Shown here: positions 8,951-17,029 of the stretch, one piece after another
How the letters are laid out: each line of letters opens with the position of its first letter
Numbering within the stretch: the stretch's first letter is position 1
Source of the DNA: CANLBN01 sp050633825
Lineage (GTDB): Bacteria > Pseudomonadota > Gammaproteobacteria > Pseudomonadales > Cellvibrionaceae
NCBI GenBank assembly: GCA_050633825.1
Contig: JBOEHG010000017.1
Location: 1 to 50,141 of the forward strand
Direction: 5' to 3'
Length of the DNA: 50,141 nucleotides
The notes under the pieces: model-generated
The model's input: the letters and a program-made list of their open reading frames with translations, nothing else
Databases searched by the model: none
Told to the model about the DNA's origin: nothing
Position numbers and translations under genes: made by a program

Positions 8951-9919
8951 ATGTCACAAAAAAATACTCATCCCAGCTTCTTTAAAGAGCTGGACAAATT
9001 CCTGTTATCACTTCCTGATACACCGGAAAAAAGCACCGCCTCCGAGTCATTGCTAGCCAGTTATATCAACCACTATTCAATGGATCTGGTGAGCGAGGGA
9101 ATAGCAAGCCATCACGCCATATGGAAAACTGAAATTAATGACTTCTGTATCGTTCAACAGCGCTGGCAAGCAACTAAAACCAATGGAAAAGTCCTCATTC
9201 TTGCACACGGGTATTTTGACCACAGTGCACTCTATGGCAAATTAATTCGTTGGGGCTTAGAACAAGGTTATAGTATTCATTCATTCGACCTTCCCGGTCA
9301 CGGCTTGAGTAGCGGTAAACCTGCAGCAATAAATCATTTCAATGAATACAGCGAAGTGCTATCAACCATTATTCAAAAAGAGAACTACACAGAATATTCA
9401 CTGATTGGACAAAGTACAGGTTGTGCGGTCATCCTCAATACATTATTAAATGAACAATTACGTCCACGCCTCGGCCACATGCCGGAACAAATAACCCTGC
9501 TAGCACCGCTGGTACGAACATTTTACTGGCATCGACTGCGCTGGCTGTATTTCTTGCTGAAAATTGTTATCAAGTCAATAAAGCGTACCTTTGTTAAATC
9601 ATCTCATGACGAAGCCTTCAACGATTTTTTGAAAAAAAACGATCCTCTACAAACCCGACAAATTCCATTGTGCTGGTTGGGCGCAATGGACAACTGGATT
9701 AAAGCAATTAAACAATTCCCCTCGGTAGAAACAATACCCACCACCATTATTCAAGGGACTGACGACTCAACTGTCGACTGGCATTACAACCACCCACAAA
9801 TTGAACGCTGCTTACCCCAGACAAAAACTCACTTTATTGATAATGCATGTCATCACCTAGTCAACGAAAGTAACCCTTATTGGAACGACCTTATCCGCTG
9901 CCTTAACCAACATTATTAG
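8951..9919 (+). CDS. Alpha/beta hydrolase (S33/monoacylglycerol-lipase type)
   Basis: A 322-residue hydrolase. The oxyanion segment LAHGYFDHS, the FDLPGHGLSSG stretch and the nucleophile elbow GQSTG are typical of the serine aminopeptidase S33/Hydrolase_4 group that includes monoacylglycerol lipases and lysophospholipases. A late Asp (GTDDSTVDW) and His (NACHHLVNE) complete a likely triad. No signal peptide is seen. The reading frame is open further upstream into the PilZ gene, but the ATG at 8951, seven nt after the PilZ stop, avoids a long overlap. Substrate cannot be told from sequence. Confidence 0.85.
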   Translation: MSQKNTHPSFFKELDKFLLSLPDTPEKSTASESLLASYINHYSMDLVSEGIASHHAIWKTEINDFCIVQQRWQATKTNGKVLILAHGYFDHSALYGKLIRWGLEQGYSIHSFDLPGHGLSSGKPAAINHFNEYSEVLSTIIQKENYTEYSLIGQSTGCAVILNTLLNEQLRPRLGHMPEQITLLAPLVRTFYWHRLRWLYFLLKIVIKSIKRTFVKSSHDEAFNDFLKKNDPLQTRQIPLCWLGAMDNWIKAIKQFPSVETIPTTIIQGTDDSTVDWHYNHPQIERCLPQTKTHFIDNACHHLVNESNPYWNDLIRCLNQHY

Positions 9920-9953
9920 TCTCATCCCTTAAACCTATCATCGTCACAGACAT

Positions 9954-9978
9954 TTAAGGTCTAAAATTTAGACCTTAA
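9954..9978. promoter_or_regulatory. 25-bp perfect palindrome upstream of gpmI
   Basis: Twelve-base arms TTAAGGTCTAAA and TTTAGACCTTAA flank a single central A. The single-base centre makes it a poor RNA hairpin loop but a good binding site for a dimeric regulator. It lies directly upstream of the putative gpmI promoter. Confidence 0.55.
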
Positions 9979-9984
9979 GCCATC

Positions 9985-10012
9985 AAGACAAGCTTTTGAT
10001 TTTCAGTATAAT
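9985..10012 (+). promoter_or_regulatory. Putative sigma-70 promoter of gpmI
   Basis: A consensus TATAAT (10007-10012) has AAGACA (9985-9990) 16 bases upstream as a partial -35 box. The gpmI ATG follows 44 nt later. Confidence 0.5.
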
Positions 10013-10056
10013 AATGCTTTTATATTGTCAGCTGTTCCCAAGGACCCCCTCTCCCA

Positions 10057-11604
10057 ATGAGTAAAAAAACTGTTGCACTGTTTATTCTGGATGGCTTCGG
10101 CTACTCCGAGACATCTACATCTAATGCTATCGAAAATGCGGATAGCCCTCATTGGGATCACCTTTGGAATAATTACCCCAATACACTGATTCAAACATCA
10201 GGACTCGCTGTTGGCTTACCCGATGGACAAATGGGTAACTCAGAAGTCGGACATATGAATCTAGGCGCTGGCCGTATTGTTTATCAAAACTTTACCCGCA
10301 TCTCAAAAGCAATCGACGATGGTGATTTTTTTGACAATCAGGCCCTTACCCAAGGTGTCGATAAAGCGATTGCCAACAATAAGGCCGTACATATTTTTGG
10401 CTTATTGTCTCCGGGTGGCGTTCATAGCCATGAAGACCACATCGTTGCAATGATTGAACTAGCCGCAAAACGCGGCGCAAAAGAAGTCTACCTACACGCC
10501 TTTTTAGATGGTCGCGATACACCACCTCGTAGTGCAAAGGCCTCCTTAGAGAAAATTGCTGCCACTTTTGAAAAACTAAATGTTGGTCATATTGCCTCAT
10601 TAATCGGCCGCTACTATGCCATGGATAGAGACAACCGCTGGGAGCGGGTACAAGACGCTTACGACCTTATCACTCAAGCAAAAGCCGATAATATTGTTAG
10701 TAATGCCGTCGCAGGTTTGGAGCTGGCCTACAGCCAGGACAAGAATGATGAATTCTGCCCCGCCACCTCTATTCGTCCAAACGATAAAGCCGTTACCGTG
10801 AATGATGGCGATTCCGTTATTTTTATGAATTTTCGCCCCGATCGCGCTCGCGAATTAACCCGCGCGTTTGTTCAAGATGACCTCGACAGCACTCTTAATC
10901 GCCAAGTGCGACCCAAACTCGCCGAATTTGTCATGCTTACCGAATATGCAGCTGACATTAATGCACCTTGCGCCTATCCACCAGAAGCGTTGAGTAATAC
11001 CTTAGGTGACTACCTATCAAAGCAAGGCAAGACACAACTTCGCATTGCTGAAACGGAAAAATATGCCCATGTGACCTTTTTCTTTAGTGGCGGCACTGAA
11101 TCGGAGTATCCCGGCGAAAATAGAATTTTGATTCCTTCACCGCAAGTAGCCACCTATGACTTGCAACCAGAAATGAGTGCGCCAGAAGTCACCGACAATT
11201 TGGTTGATGCAATCGAAAGTGGTGAATATGACTTAGTAGTGTGTAACTACGCTAATGGTGACATGGTGGGTCATACCGGAAATATGGAAGCGGCGATTAA
11301 AGCTGTCGAAGCACTCGATAGCTGCCTTAAACGCGTCACCGATGCTATTTTGAAAGTTGATGGAGAATGCTTGATAACGGCCGATCACGGCAACGTTGAG
11401 TTAATGGTTGATCCGGAAACCGGTGGACCCGTGACCTCCCATACTAACGGCCCAGTGCCACTGGTATTTGTTGGTAATAGAAGCCATCAGCTTAGCTTAA
11501 CTGAAGGCCGGCTATGTGATATTGCACCGACCTTATTATCGATGCTGGAAATGGCTCAACCACAAGAAATGACGGGAACATCTCTGCTCACATCAAAGAC
11601 TTAG
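10057..11604 (+). CDS. gpmI: 2,3-bisphosphoglycerate-independent phosphoglycerate mutase
   Basis: Interconverts 3- and 2-phosphoglycerate in glycolysis using two manganese ions; cytosolic. The 515-residue length is normal. N-terminal metal site LFILDGFG, the phosphorylated serine motif GNSEVGHMNLGAGR, the substrate region HAFLDGRDTPP, the SLIGRYYAMDRDNRWER segment and the C-terminal metal motif TADHGNVE are all intact. It is a monocistronic-looking gene with its own promoter; the stop is only 4 nt from the stop of the convergent gene. Confidence 0.98.
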   Translation: MSKKTVALFILDGFGYSETSTSNAIENADSPHWDHLWNNYPNTLIQTSGLAVGLPDGQMGNSEVGHMNLGAGRIVYQNFTRISKAIDDGDFFDNQALTQGVDKAIANNKAVHIFGLLSPGGVHSHEDHIVAMIELAAKRGAKEVYLHAFLDGRDTPPRSAKASLEKIAATFEKLNVGHIASLIGRYYAMDRDNRWERVQDAYDLITQAKADNIVSNAVAGLELAYSQDKNDEFCPATSIRPNDKAVTVNDGDSVIFMNFRPDRARELTRAFVQDDLDSTLNRQVRPKLAEFVMLTEYAADINAPCAYPPEALSNTLGDYLSKQGKTQLRIAETEKYAHVTFFFSGGTESEYPGENRILIPSPQVATYDLQPEMSAPEVTDNLVDAIESGEYDLVVCNYANGDMVGHTGNMEAAIKAVEALDSCLKRVTDAILKVDGECLITADHGNVELMVDPETGGPVTSHTNGPVPLVFVGNRSHQLSLTEGRLCDIAPTLLSMLEMAQPQEMTGTSLLTSKT

Positions 11605-11608
11605 CCAA

Positions 11609-12007
11609 TCAATCAAAATAACTGCACATACTGCGCATAACAATATTGAATGAATCCAGTTCGGGCATTAACTTAGCTTTATTGGCCTTAAGGTAATCTC
11701 GCTGGGTTTCATAGGCAAGCCTCTCGGACTCACGCGCACAGTTATAACCATCCATCGCACCGCTGACATTTTGATAGTGGTGTACCAGTTCATGTAACAG
11801 TACTGAAGAACCTCGAATGGTGGTTAAATCAACCGCATTAGACAGATAGATGGTTGCTTCATGATGGGCATAGAGTGCATAGACGGGCGACCCGTATTTT
11901 TTGGCAAGGTCTTCGGACTCCATCACGACAACATCCGGTGGTGTTGTGATATCAATATTACTATTGAGTGCTAACCATTCAATCAATATACCGAGTAAAA
12001 TTTCCAC
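11609..12007 (-). CDS. Small protein with HELVHH metalloprotease-like motif (DUF6647-like)
   Basis: A 132-residue protein of unknown function. Residues around 85-92 read LLHELVHHYQ, a zincin-like HExxH signature; a glutamate-rich helix follows (CARESERLAYETQRDYL), as in the DUF6647 group of small metallopeptidase-like proteins. No signal peptide is evident. The start is GTG at 12007, supported by GGAGG at 12014-12018 with 6-nt spacing. It converges on gpmI with a 4-nt gap. Catalytic activity is inferred only from the motif; it could be a non-enzymatic zinc protein. Confidence 0.7.
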   Translation of the reverse strand: MEILLGILIEWLALNSNIDITTPPDVVVMESEDLAKKYGSPVYALYAHHEATIYLSNAVDLTTIRGSSVLLHELVHHYQNVSGAMDGYNCARESERLAYETQRDYLKANKAKLMPELDSFNIVMRSMCSYFD

Positions 12008-12033
12008 ATTACACCTCCAGAGTATGTAGATGT

Positions 12034-12056
12034 TAGAGGTATTCCTTGCACCTCTA
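12034..12056. promoter_or_regulatory. Inverted repeat upstream of the HELVHH gene
   Basis: Perfect 7-bp arms TAGAGGT and ACCTCTA enclose 9 nt, 27-49 bases upstream of the GTG start of the minus-strand gene. It may be an operator or 5'-leader hairpin of that gene. Confidence 0.35.
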
Positions 12057-12437
12057 GCGGGGGGGACCGAACCACCAGCCCCTATAGAATATGAGTGCCT
12101 ACTACATAAGCTTAGTTCATACTTATCGACTTTTAAAAAATTGCAATTTCTCTGCCAATCTATACTTTAAACATCAAAACTATAAAAAAGCCTTATTAAA
12201 CAAGCAGTTAAAGCTATGTGTAATAAGCGAAAAATAATGCAACTCAAACCTGCGCCAAAGAATTGTCGCCAATAAAGCGATTAATTCAAGGCATACTCTA
12301 TCTATCGGCCACCAACCCTATAGTCTTTAGGGATAAATTCAGGAATAAACAGGATTCACGTAAAGCGGACTGATTAAAACTTTATGGAGACAAAAAATGC
12401 TATTATTGTCCCTAGTATTGATTAGGTCATAAAAACA
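12057..12437. other. Gene-free stretch between the HELVHH gene and hisE
   Basis: Holds a 7-G run at 12059-12065 and otherwise AT-rich sequence without a long ORF, tRNA-like fold or strong terminator that I can see. The divergent promoters for the HELVHH gene and hisE should be here. hisI, which often precedes hisE, is absent. Confidence 0.6.
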
Positions 12438-12773
12438 ATGAACGATGTATTGGCACAACTAAGCCAAATACTTGCCGAACGCAAACGCTCTGGAAACCCG
12501 GACAGCTCGTATGTAGCACAGCTTCATCATAAAGGGCTCAATAAAATTCTGGAAAAAGTCGGCGAGGAATGTACAGAAACACTACTGGCAGCCAAAGACG
12601 TAAATGCCGATGGCAACACAGATAATCTAGTCTATGAAACCGCCGATTTGTGGTTTCACTCAATGGTTATGCTTTCACACCTCGATGTCGATATTGAGCG
12701 CGTTCTTAATGAACTCGGCCGCCGATTCGACCTATCGGGTTTAGAAGAGAAAGCATCACGTACACAATCTTAA
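12438..12773 (+). CDS. hisE: Phosphoribosyl-ATP pyrophosphatase
   Basis: Hydrolyses phosphoribosyl-ATP to phosphoribosyl-AMP, the second step of histidine synthesis. The 111 residues form the all-alpha MazG-like fold with metal-binding motif VGEECTET and later NLVYETADLWFH. Length is normal for the stand-alone enzyme; the following cyclohydrolase HisI is not fused and is not found nearby. It precedes tatA by 12 nt; linkage of hisE with tatABC is common in gammaproteobacteria such as Pseudomonas and probably reflects cotranscription only. Confidence 0.95.
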   Translation: MNDVLAQLSQILAERKRSGNPDSSYVAQLHHKGLNKILEKVGEECTETLLAAKDVNADGNTDNLVYETADLWFHSMVMLSHLDVDIERVLNELGRRFDLSGLEEKASRTQS

Positions 12774-12785
12774 GCGGAGAGCATT

Positions 12786-13001
12786 ATGGGTATTGGTGGT
12801 ATTAGTATATGGCAACTATTAATTATTTTGGCCATTGTGGTGTTATTGTTTGGCACTAAAAAACTAAAAGGCATTGGTGGTGACTTAGGCGGTGCAGTAA
12901 AAGGGTTTAAAAAAGCCTTAGGTGACGACTCTGAAAATAAAGAGTCCAACGATTCGTTAAAAGAGTCAGACGAAACTAACGAAAAACCTTCAGACAAATA
13001 A
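12786..13001 (+). CDS. tatA: Sec-independent translocase subunit TatA
   Basis: Pore-forming subunit of the twin-arginine translocase, which exports folded proteins. The 71-residue protein has the canonical short N-terminal transmembrane helix (ISIWQLLIILAIVVLLFG), the FGTKKLKGIGGDLGGAVKGFKKAL amphipathic helix and an acidic, unstructured tail (EESDETNE-like). GGAGAG precedes the ATG. First of tatABC; a probable local client is the small subunit with an RR signal encoded at 37.4 kb. Confidence 0.96.
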   Translation: MGIGGISIWQLLIILAIVVLLFGTKKLKGIGGDLGGAVKGFKKALGDDSENKESNDSLKESDETNEKPSDK

Positions 13002-13022
13002 CAACGGTCAATAAAAAATATT

Positions 13023-13364
13023 ATGGGTTTTTTCGAGATCCTACTCATTGCTGTTGTTACATTATTAGTTGTCGGGCCTGAACGTATGCCAGAAGCTGTA
13101 CGTAATGTGGCGCTCACTATTGGCCGCGTCAAACGTAGCTTTAATAGTGCACGCAGTGAAATTGAAAAACAAATTGGCGCTGATGATATTCGTCGCCAAC
13201 TTCACAACGAAGAAGTCATGGCAAGCCTCGACAAAATCAAACAAGAGTTTCCCGACCTTAACAAACCAGTTTATGAAGAGGATGAAGAAGAGGAATGGGA
13301 ACGAGATAATAATCACCCGCCACATGATGAACAAACCCTCAATGATGACAAATCGGCACACTAA
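13023..13364 (+). CDS. tatB: Sec-independent translocase subunit TatB
   Basis: Substrate-receptor partner of TatC in the twin-arginine translocase. The 113 residues begin MGFFEILLIAVVTLLVVGPERMPEAVR, the TatB-type helix with the conserved Glu and the GPERLP-like hinge, followed by a long amphipathic helix and an acidic tail (EEDEEEEWE). It lies 21 nt after tatA and 8 nt before tatC. The tail is shorter than in E. coli TatB but common in length for related bacteria. Confidence 0.95.
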   Translation: MGFFEILLIAVVTLLVVGPERMPEAVRNVALTIGRVKRSFNSARSEIEKQIGADDIRRQLHNEEVMASLDKIKQEFPDLNKPVYEEDEEEEWERDNNHPPHDEQTLNDDKSAH

Positions 13365-13372
13365 TACCCGTT

Positions 13373-14125
13373 ATGACAACAAGTGCTTCTGATCAAGCCT
13401 CAACATTAGTTGAACACTTAATTGAATTACGTAATCGCTTACTGTATTCGTTAATCGCTGTGGCAGTTATTTTTTTAGGTTTAGTAGCATTTGCGAACGA
13501 CATCTATTCTTTTGTTGCTGACCCATTATTAGCTTTCTTGCCCGAAGGGGCCTCCATGATTGCTACAGAAGTAGCAACACCTTTTTTGACACCATTTAAA
13601 TTAACCTTCTTTGTTGCATTTATTATTGCGCTGCCATTTGTACTTTATCAAATATGGGCTTTTCTGGCGCCCGGTTTGTACGACAATGAAAAGTCGCTCA
13701 TCATTCCACTCATTACATCCAGTGTTTTATTATTTTATGTAGGCATTGCCTTTGCTTATTTTATTGTCTTCCCACTGGTTTTTGGGTTTTTCACCTCCAT
13801 GGCACCCGACGGTGTAACAGTGATGACCGATATCGCTAGTTATTTAAACTTTGTATTAAAATTATTCTTTGCCTTTGGCATTGTCTTTGAAATCCCAATT
13901 GCCATTATTTTACTTATTCGTTCCGGGGTCATTGCCCCTGAGACCTTAGAAAATAAACGACCTTATGTAATCGTTGCCTGTTTTATTGCCGGCATGCTAC
14001 TAACACCGCCCGATGTTATTTCGCAACTACTACTCGCCTTACCTATGTGGATATTGTATGAATGTGGCGTTATTATTGGCAAGAGAATGATAAAACCTAA
14101 TGTCATTAAGCCAAGTGAAAATTAA
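13373..14125 (+). CDS. tatC: Sec-independent translocase subunit TatC
   Basis: Polytopic core of the twin-arginine translocase that recognises the RR signal. The 250 residues contain the signature LVEHLIELRNRLLYS at the N-terminus, the FLAPGLYDNEK loop and six predicted membrane helices; the conserved Glu in the periplasmic-side region FGIVFEIPIAIIL is present. It starts 8 nt after tatB. Full length, so the Tat system encoded here looks functional. Confidence 0.97.
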   Translation: MTTSASDQASTLVEHLIELRNRLLYSLIAVAVIFLGLVAFANDIYSFVADPLLAFLPEGASMIATEVATPFLTPFKLTFFVAFIIALPFVLYQIWAFLAPGLYDNEKSLIIPLITSSVLLFYVGIAFAYFIVFPLVFGFFTSMAPDGVTVMTDIASYLNFVLKLFFAFGIVFEIPIAIILLIRSGVIAPETLENKRPYVIVACFIAGMLLTPPDVISQLLLALPMWILYECGVIIGKRMIKPNVIKPSEN

Positions 14126-14148
14126 TATACATATAAATTCTCAGTATT

Positions 14149-14565
14149 GTGAAAGCAGAAAGCATTGACCATATTGTCTTAACCGTAAAAAATATAGACA
14201 CCAGCGTAAGCTTCTATACCTCGATTATGGGAATGGAAAAGATTGTTTTTGGTGACAATCGAGTAGCATTATTATTTGGTAATCAAAAAATAAACTTACA
14301 CCAACTGGGTAATGAATTTGAACCTAAAGCCCACAATGTCAAAGTGGGCAGTGCTGATCTTTGCTTTATCATTAACCAGCCCATCAACAAAGCTATAGAG
14401 CATTTACACCTCTGTAATATTCCAATAATTGAAGGGCCCGTTAGCCGTACTGGTGCTGTAGGTAAAGTTGTATCTGTCTATTTTAGGGACCCCGACGGTA
14501 ACCTAATCGAAGTATCAAGCTATGAAACCATTAGCAACACCAAAAATAAGCGCAACGATCTTTAA
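14149..14565 (+). CDS. VOC family protein (glyoxalase/dioxygenase fold)
   Basis: A 138-residue vicinal-oxygen-chelate protein. The N-terminal metal-ligand region SIDHIVLTVKNIDTSVSFYT with His8, the Glu-containing FEPKAH region and the C-terminal YFRDPDGNLIEVSSY are typical of two-beta-alpha-beta-beta-beta-repeat VOC proteins of the YwbC-like type. The start is a GTG, 23 nt after tatC, so weak cotranscription with tatABC is possible. Substrate unknown. The stop is only 4 nt from the stop of the convergent WYL regulator. Confidence 0.85.
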   Translation: MKAESIDHIVLTVKNIDTSVSFYTSIMGMEKIVFGDNRVALLFGNQKINLHQLGNEFEPKAHNVKVGSADLCFIINQPINKAIEHLHLCNIPIIEGPVSRTGAVGKVVSVYFRDPDGNLIEVSSYETISNTKNKRNDL

Positions 14566-14569
14566 TCGA

Positions 14570-15295
14570 CTAACGCCTATTTTTACTGGCAGTACTTTTC
14601 TTTTTCTCTGCATAACAAGCCGCTTCTTTAGCCATATAAGCTTCAAGGCTTTTATCTACCTCATCGTCAAAGGTTGCTTCGCAGTATTCCAAGGTACGAA
14701 TTCGATCAAGCCGGAAGTGACGAAAGTCCTTGCGTTTTTCACACCAACCAGCCAATAGCCATACTGGGCTAAAGAAAATTAAAGCCAAAGGTCTCAAGAT
14801 ACGGGAAGTTTTTTGATTAGATTCGTCACTATATTCAATATTGATCTTTCGCCGTGTACGAATACATTCACGCAAGCCTGAAAAACTCACCGTCCAAGGC
14901 GGCATTGCTTGAGTCGGCATCGAATAGGTTGTGATTTGTTGTAACTCGCCCTGAAGATTTGCGGGTAATACTGCCTGTATTTTCTCAAATGCACTATTAG
15001 CTTTAGCAGCAAATTTATCGTCCGTCCATTGACGCACCATACTAACCCCCAAGCCAAGTGCTTCCAATTCGTCGGCATCAAAAGCAATGGGCGGAAGATA
15101 GTATTGCTTGTCGATGACATAACCAACACCGGCTTCTCCCATAATCGGCACGCCGGAGTCCATCAAATCCTGAATATCTCGATAAACAGTACGCGTGCAT
15201 ATACCAAACTCTTCAGCGATACGTTTAGCAGTAACTGCCCGACGCCGACGCCGAAGAAAATGCGTGATTTTAATCAATCTATCTGCACGTCGCAT
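14570..15295 (-). CDS. WYL-domain transcriptional regulator (YafY/DeoR-type HTH)
   Basis: A 241-residue DNA-binding regulator. Residues 1-60 form an HTH_11 winged helix (DRLIKITHFLRRRRRAVTAK, then RIAEEFGICTRTVYRDIQDL), and residues about 135-215 form the WYL ligand-sensing domain, here with FSPVWLLAGWCEKRKDFRHF and the RLDRI segment. GGAGA precedes the ATG with 7-nt spacing. It is divergent from the VOC gene at 15466; this regulator-glyoxalase pairing is frequent, so the VOC gene is the likely target. The ligand is unknown. Confidence 0.9.
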   Translation of the reverse strand: MRRADRLIKITHFLRRRRRAVTAKRIAEEFGICTRTVYRDIQDLMDSGVPIMGEAGVGYVIDKQYYLPPIAFDADELEALGLGVSMVRQWTDDKFAAKANSAFEKIQAVLPANLQGELQQITTYSMPTQAMPPWTVSFSGLRECIRTRRKINIEYSDESNQKTSRILRPLALIFFSPVWLLAGWCEKRKDFRHFRLDRIRTLEYCEATFDDEVDKSLEAYMAKEAACYAEKKKSTASKNRR

Positions 15296-15343
15296 ATCTG
15301 TTCTCCTACATTATCTTGATAATGATAGCGTACTACAACTCTG

Positions 15344-15361
15344 CTGACACCATGCTGTCAG
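15344..15361. promoter_or_regulatory. Putative operator between the WYL regulator and the VOC gene
   Basis: Inverted repeat CTGACA-N6-TGTCAG, perfect 6-bp arms, in the 170-nt divergent promoter region. The dyad and position suit a dimeric HTH regulator, most simply the adjacent WYL protein; inferred only. Confidence 0.45.
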
Positions 15362-15465
15362 TAGGCGGTTGTTACACTGAGTACTCATTTCGGTCACCGC
15401 ATTTATTGCAGTTTACCGAAACGTCGGACTGTATATAACTTTGATAACATACTGGAGTAAATTTT

Positions 15466-15843
15466 ATGAACAACCCCGTAGGCTGGTTTGATATTTATGT
15501 TGCTGATATGGAAAGAGCCGAAGCATTTTATGAATCGGTTTTTGATATTCAACTAGGCGATTTAGGCGACCCAAGTGATACAAGCATGATCATGAAGGCA
15601 TTTCCTTCTGACATGGAAAAGTATGGTGCAACTGGCGCTCTAGTTAAAATGGAAGGCGCTACTGTTGGGCAAAATAGCGTGATTGTCTATTTTGCATGTG
15701 ATGACTGTTCTCTAGAGGAATCTAGGGTTGAATCATCTGGGGGGCAAATCGATAAATCTAAATTTTCAATTGGTGAATATGGATTTATATCACTGGCAAC
15801 AGATACCGAAGGCAATACATTTGGGTTACATTCATTAAAGTAA
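15466..15843 (+). CDS. VOC family protein
   Basis: A 125-residue glyoxalase-fold protein. It begins NPVGWFDIYVADMERAEAFYESVF and ends with FISLATDTEGNTFGLHSLK, both typical of VOC enzymes and antibiotic-binding relatives; central VIVYFACDDC carries a Cys pair not general in the family. A GGAG site lies 8 nt upstream of the ATG. It is divergently placed from the WYL regulator, which probably controls it. Enzymatic role unknown. Confidence 0.88.
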   Translation: MNNPVGWFDIYVADMERAEAFYESVFDIQLGDLGDPSDTSMIMKAFPSDMEKYGATGALVKMEGATVGQNSVIVYFACDDCSLEESRVESSGGQIDKSKFSIGEYGFISLATDTEGNTFGLHSLK

Positions 15844-15858
15844 CACGCCCTTAACACG

Positions 15859-15890
15859 CCCCTCCAACGAGACAATCGTTAGAGGGGTTA
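15859..15890 (+). terminator. Probable terminator after the VOC gene
   Basis: Arms CCCCTCCAACGA and TCGTTAGAGGGG pair over 11 positions with one mismatch around a GACAA loop, 15 nt after the stop. The T-tract is short, so strength is uncertain. Confidence 0.6.
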
Positions 15891-15959
15891 CATTAAGATC
15901 TATCTGTATAATAATAACACCCTTAGGCATTTTTAAATAATGTAACTACAGAGTGACAC

Positions 15960-16331
15960 ATGAGAATACTAACGAACATTTGCTCTAACAAACTTCAAGA
16001 AAGCAAAAATTTTTACGTTGAGCTACTCAAACTACAAGTAAAATACGAAAGCGATTGGTACATACAACTTTGCGTACCTGAAACGGAAATTGAGTATGGC
16101 ATTATTCAACAAGACCATGAACTCGTTCCTGAGCACTATCAACAATCCCCTACCGGAATGTATGTCACTTTTGTTGTAGAAAATGTTGATACCACTTATC
16201 AAAACGCATTAGCCATGGGCTTACCTATCGTTCAAGAACCACGCAATGAATTCTATGGGCAACGGCGATTTCTGACAGAAGATCCTAATGGATGTCTAGT
16301 AGATATATGCTCTCCTTGGGAGTCGGCCTAA
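15960..16331 (+). CDS. VOC family protein
   Basis: A 123-residue glyoxalase-fold protein. The start MRILTNICSNKLQESKNFYV and the end FYGQRRFLTEDPNGCLVDIC match the small VOC group that includes bleomycin-resistance-like proteins; the GQRRF.. DPNG.. pattern is common there. The second metal ligand set is not obvious, so it may be a binding protein rather than an enzyme. Its TAA overlaps the start of the next gene by one base (TAATG), so the two are translationally coupled. Confidence 0.82.
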   Translation: MRILTNICSNKLQESKNFYVELLKLQVKYESDWYIQLCVPETEIEYGIIQQDHELVPEHYQQSPTGMYVTFVVENVDTTYQNALAMGLPIVQEPRNEFYGQRRFLTEDPNGCLVDICSPWESA

Positions 16332-16699
16332 TGTCGATGATTGAAAAACTAAAAGAAAAATCGCTTCGACCAAAGAAGACCATTGGTCGCTTTGTTAACC
16401 TATCAATGATTATATTAGCTTCAACAGCGTCAACTTTTGCATATTTTTTTATTCATTTTCATATTTGTGACAACTTACAAACCTGTGCCGATTTAAAAAT
16501 TAGCCGATTATTTTTAACACTATCGCCGTTATATATTGTTTATAGTTTATGCTGTATAGGTGTTGCCGTCTTTTTATTTAAGTCTAAAAATTTACCATCT
16601 ATATACTCTGACTGCATTGCATTATCAGTAACATTTGGTTTATTTTTTACTTGTATAGGTCCGATAATCATTGCTTACGAATTATCACTTTTTTCATAA
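16331..16699 (+). CDS. Small membrane protein, unknown
   Basis: About 122 residues with three predicted transmembrane helices, near residues 20-45, 58-80 and 88-115, and a basic N-terminus (EKLKEKSLRPKK), which suggests an inside N-terminus. No family recognised. The open frame extends 13 codons further upstream, but the ATG at 16331 overlapping the previous stop is the natural coupled start; 16337 is an alternative ATG. It is followed 21 nt later by the YCII gene. Confidence 0.6.
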   Translation: MSMIEKLKEKSLRPKKTIGRFVNLSMIILASTASTFAYFFIHFHICDNLQTCADLKISRLFLTLSPLYIVYSLCCIGVAVFLFKSKNLPSIYSDCIALSVTFGLFFTCIGPIIIAYELSLFS

Positions 16700-16720
16700 A
16701 GATTCTTAGGAAACCTAAAA

Positions 16721-17008
16721 ATGGAATATATACTCTTTATTCATAACAATAACGACATTAAGACTGAATCATCTCAATGGGATGAATTTTTTGAAGAAGC
16801 GAATAAAAGCGATATGTTTTTAGGTGGCAGTGAAATAACCTATCTATGTCAGCTAGGCAAAGAAAAAATTAAAAGGGCTTCCGACAATGTAGGCGGTTTT
16901 ATGCGCTTTGAAACAGGCACAAAAGATGCCTTGCTCGATCTACTTACAAGACACCCAGTCTACCTTGCCGGTGGCACATTAGAGCTGTGTGAAATGCCCA
17001 AATCTTGA
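16721..17008 (+). CDS. YCII-related domain protein
   Basis: A 95-residue single-domain protein of the YCII/DGPF-like ferredoxin fold: starts MEYILFIHNNND, has FLGGSEITYL in the centre and RHPVYLAGGTLELCEMP at the end. YCII proteins have a His/Asp pair suggestive of catalysis, but functions are mostly unknown; here the RHP segment supplies the His. It is the last gene of the small co-directional VOC cluster. Confidence 0.78.
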   Translation: MEYILFIHNNNDIKTESSQWDEFFEEANKSDMFLGGSEITYLCQLGKEKIKRASDNVGGFMRFETGTKDALLDLLTRHPVYLAGGTLELCEMPKS

Positions 17009-17029
17009 CCCTAGTCATGCCACGCAACA

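Noticed and set aside
8366..12262. Shared word AAACCTGCGC-AAAGAA at about 8369 and 12246
   Set aside because: Only about 15 matching bases with no continuing similarity; probably chance.
13069..13392. 107-codon frame overlapping tatB and the start of tatC
   Set aside because: Out-of-frame shadow of well-supported tat genes.
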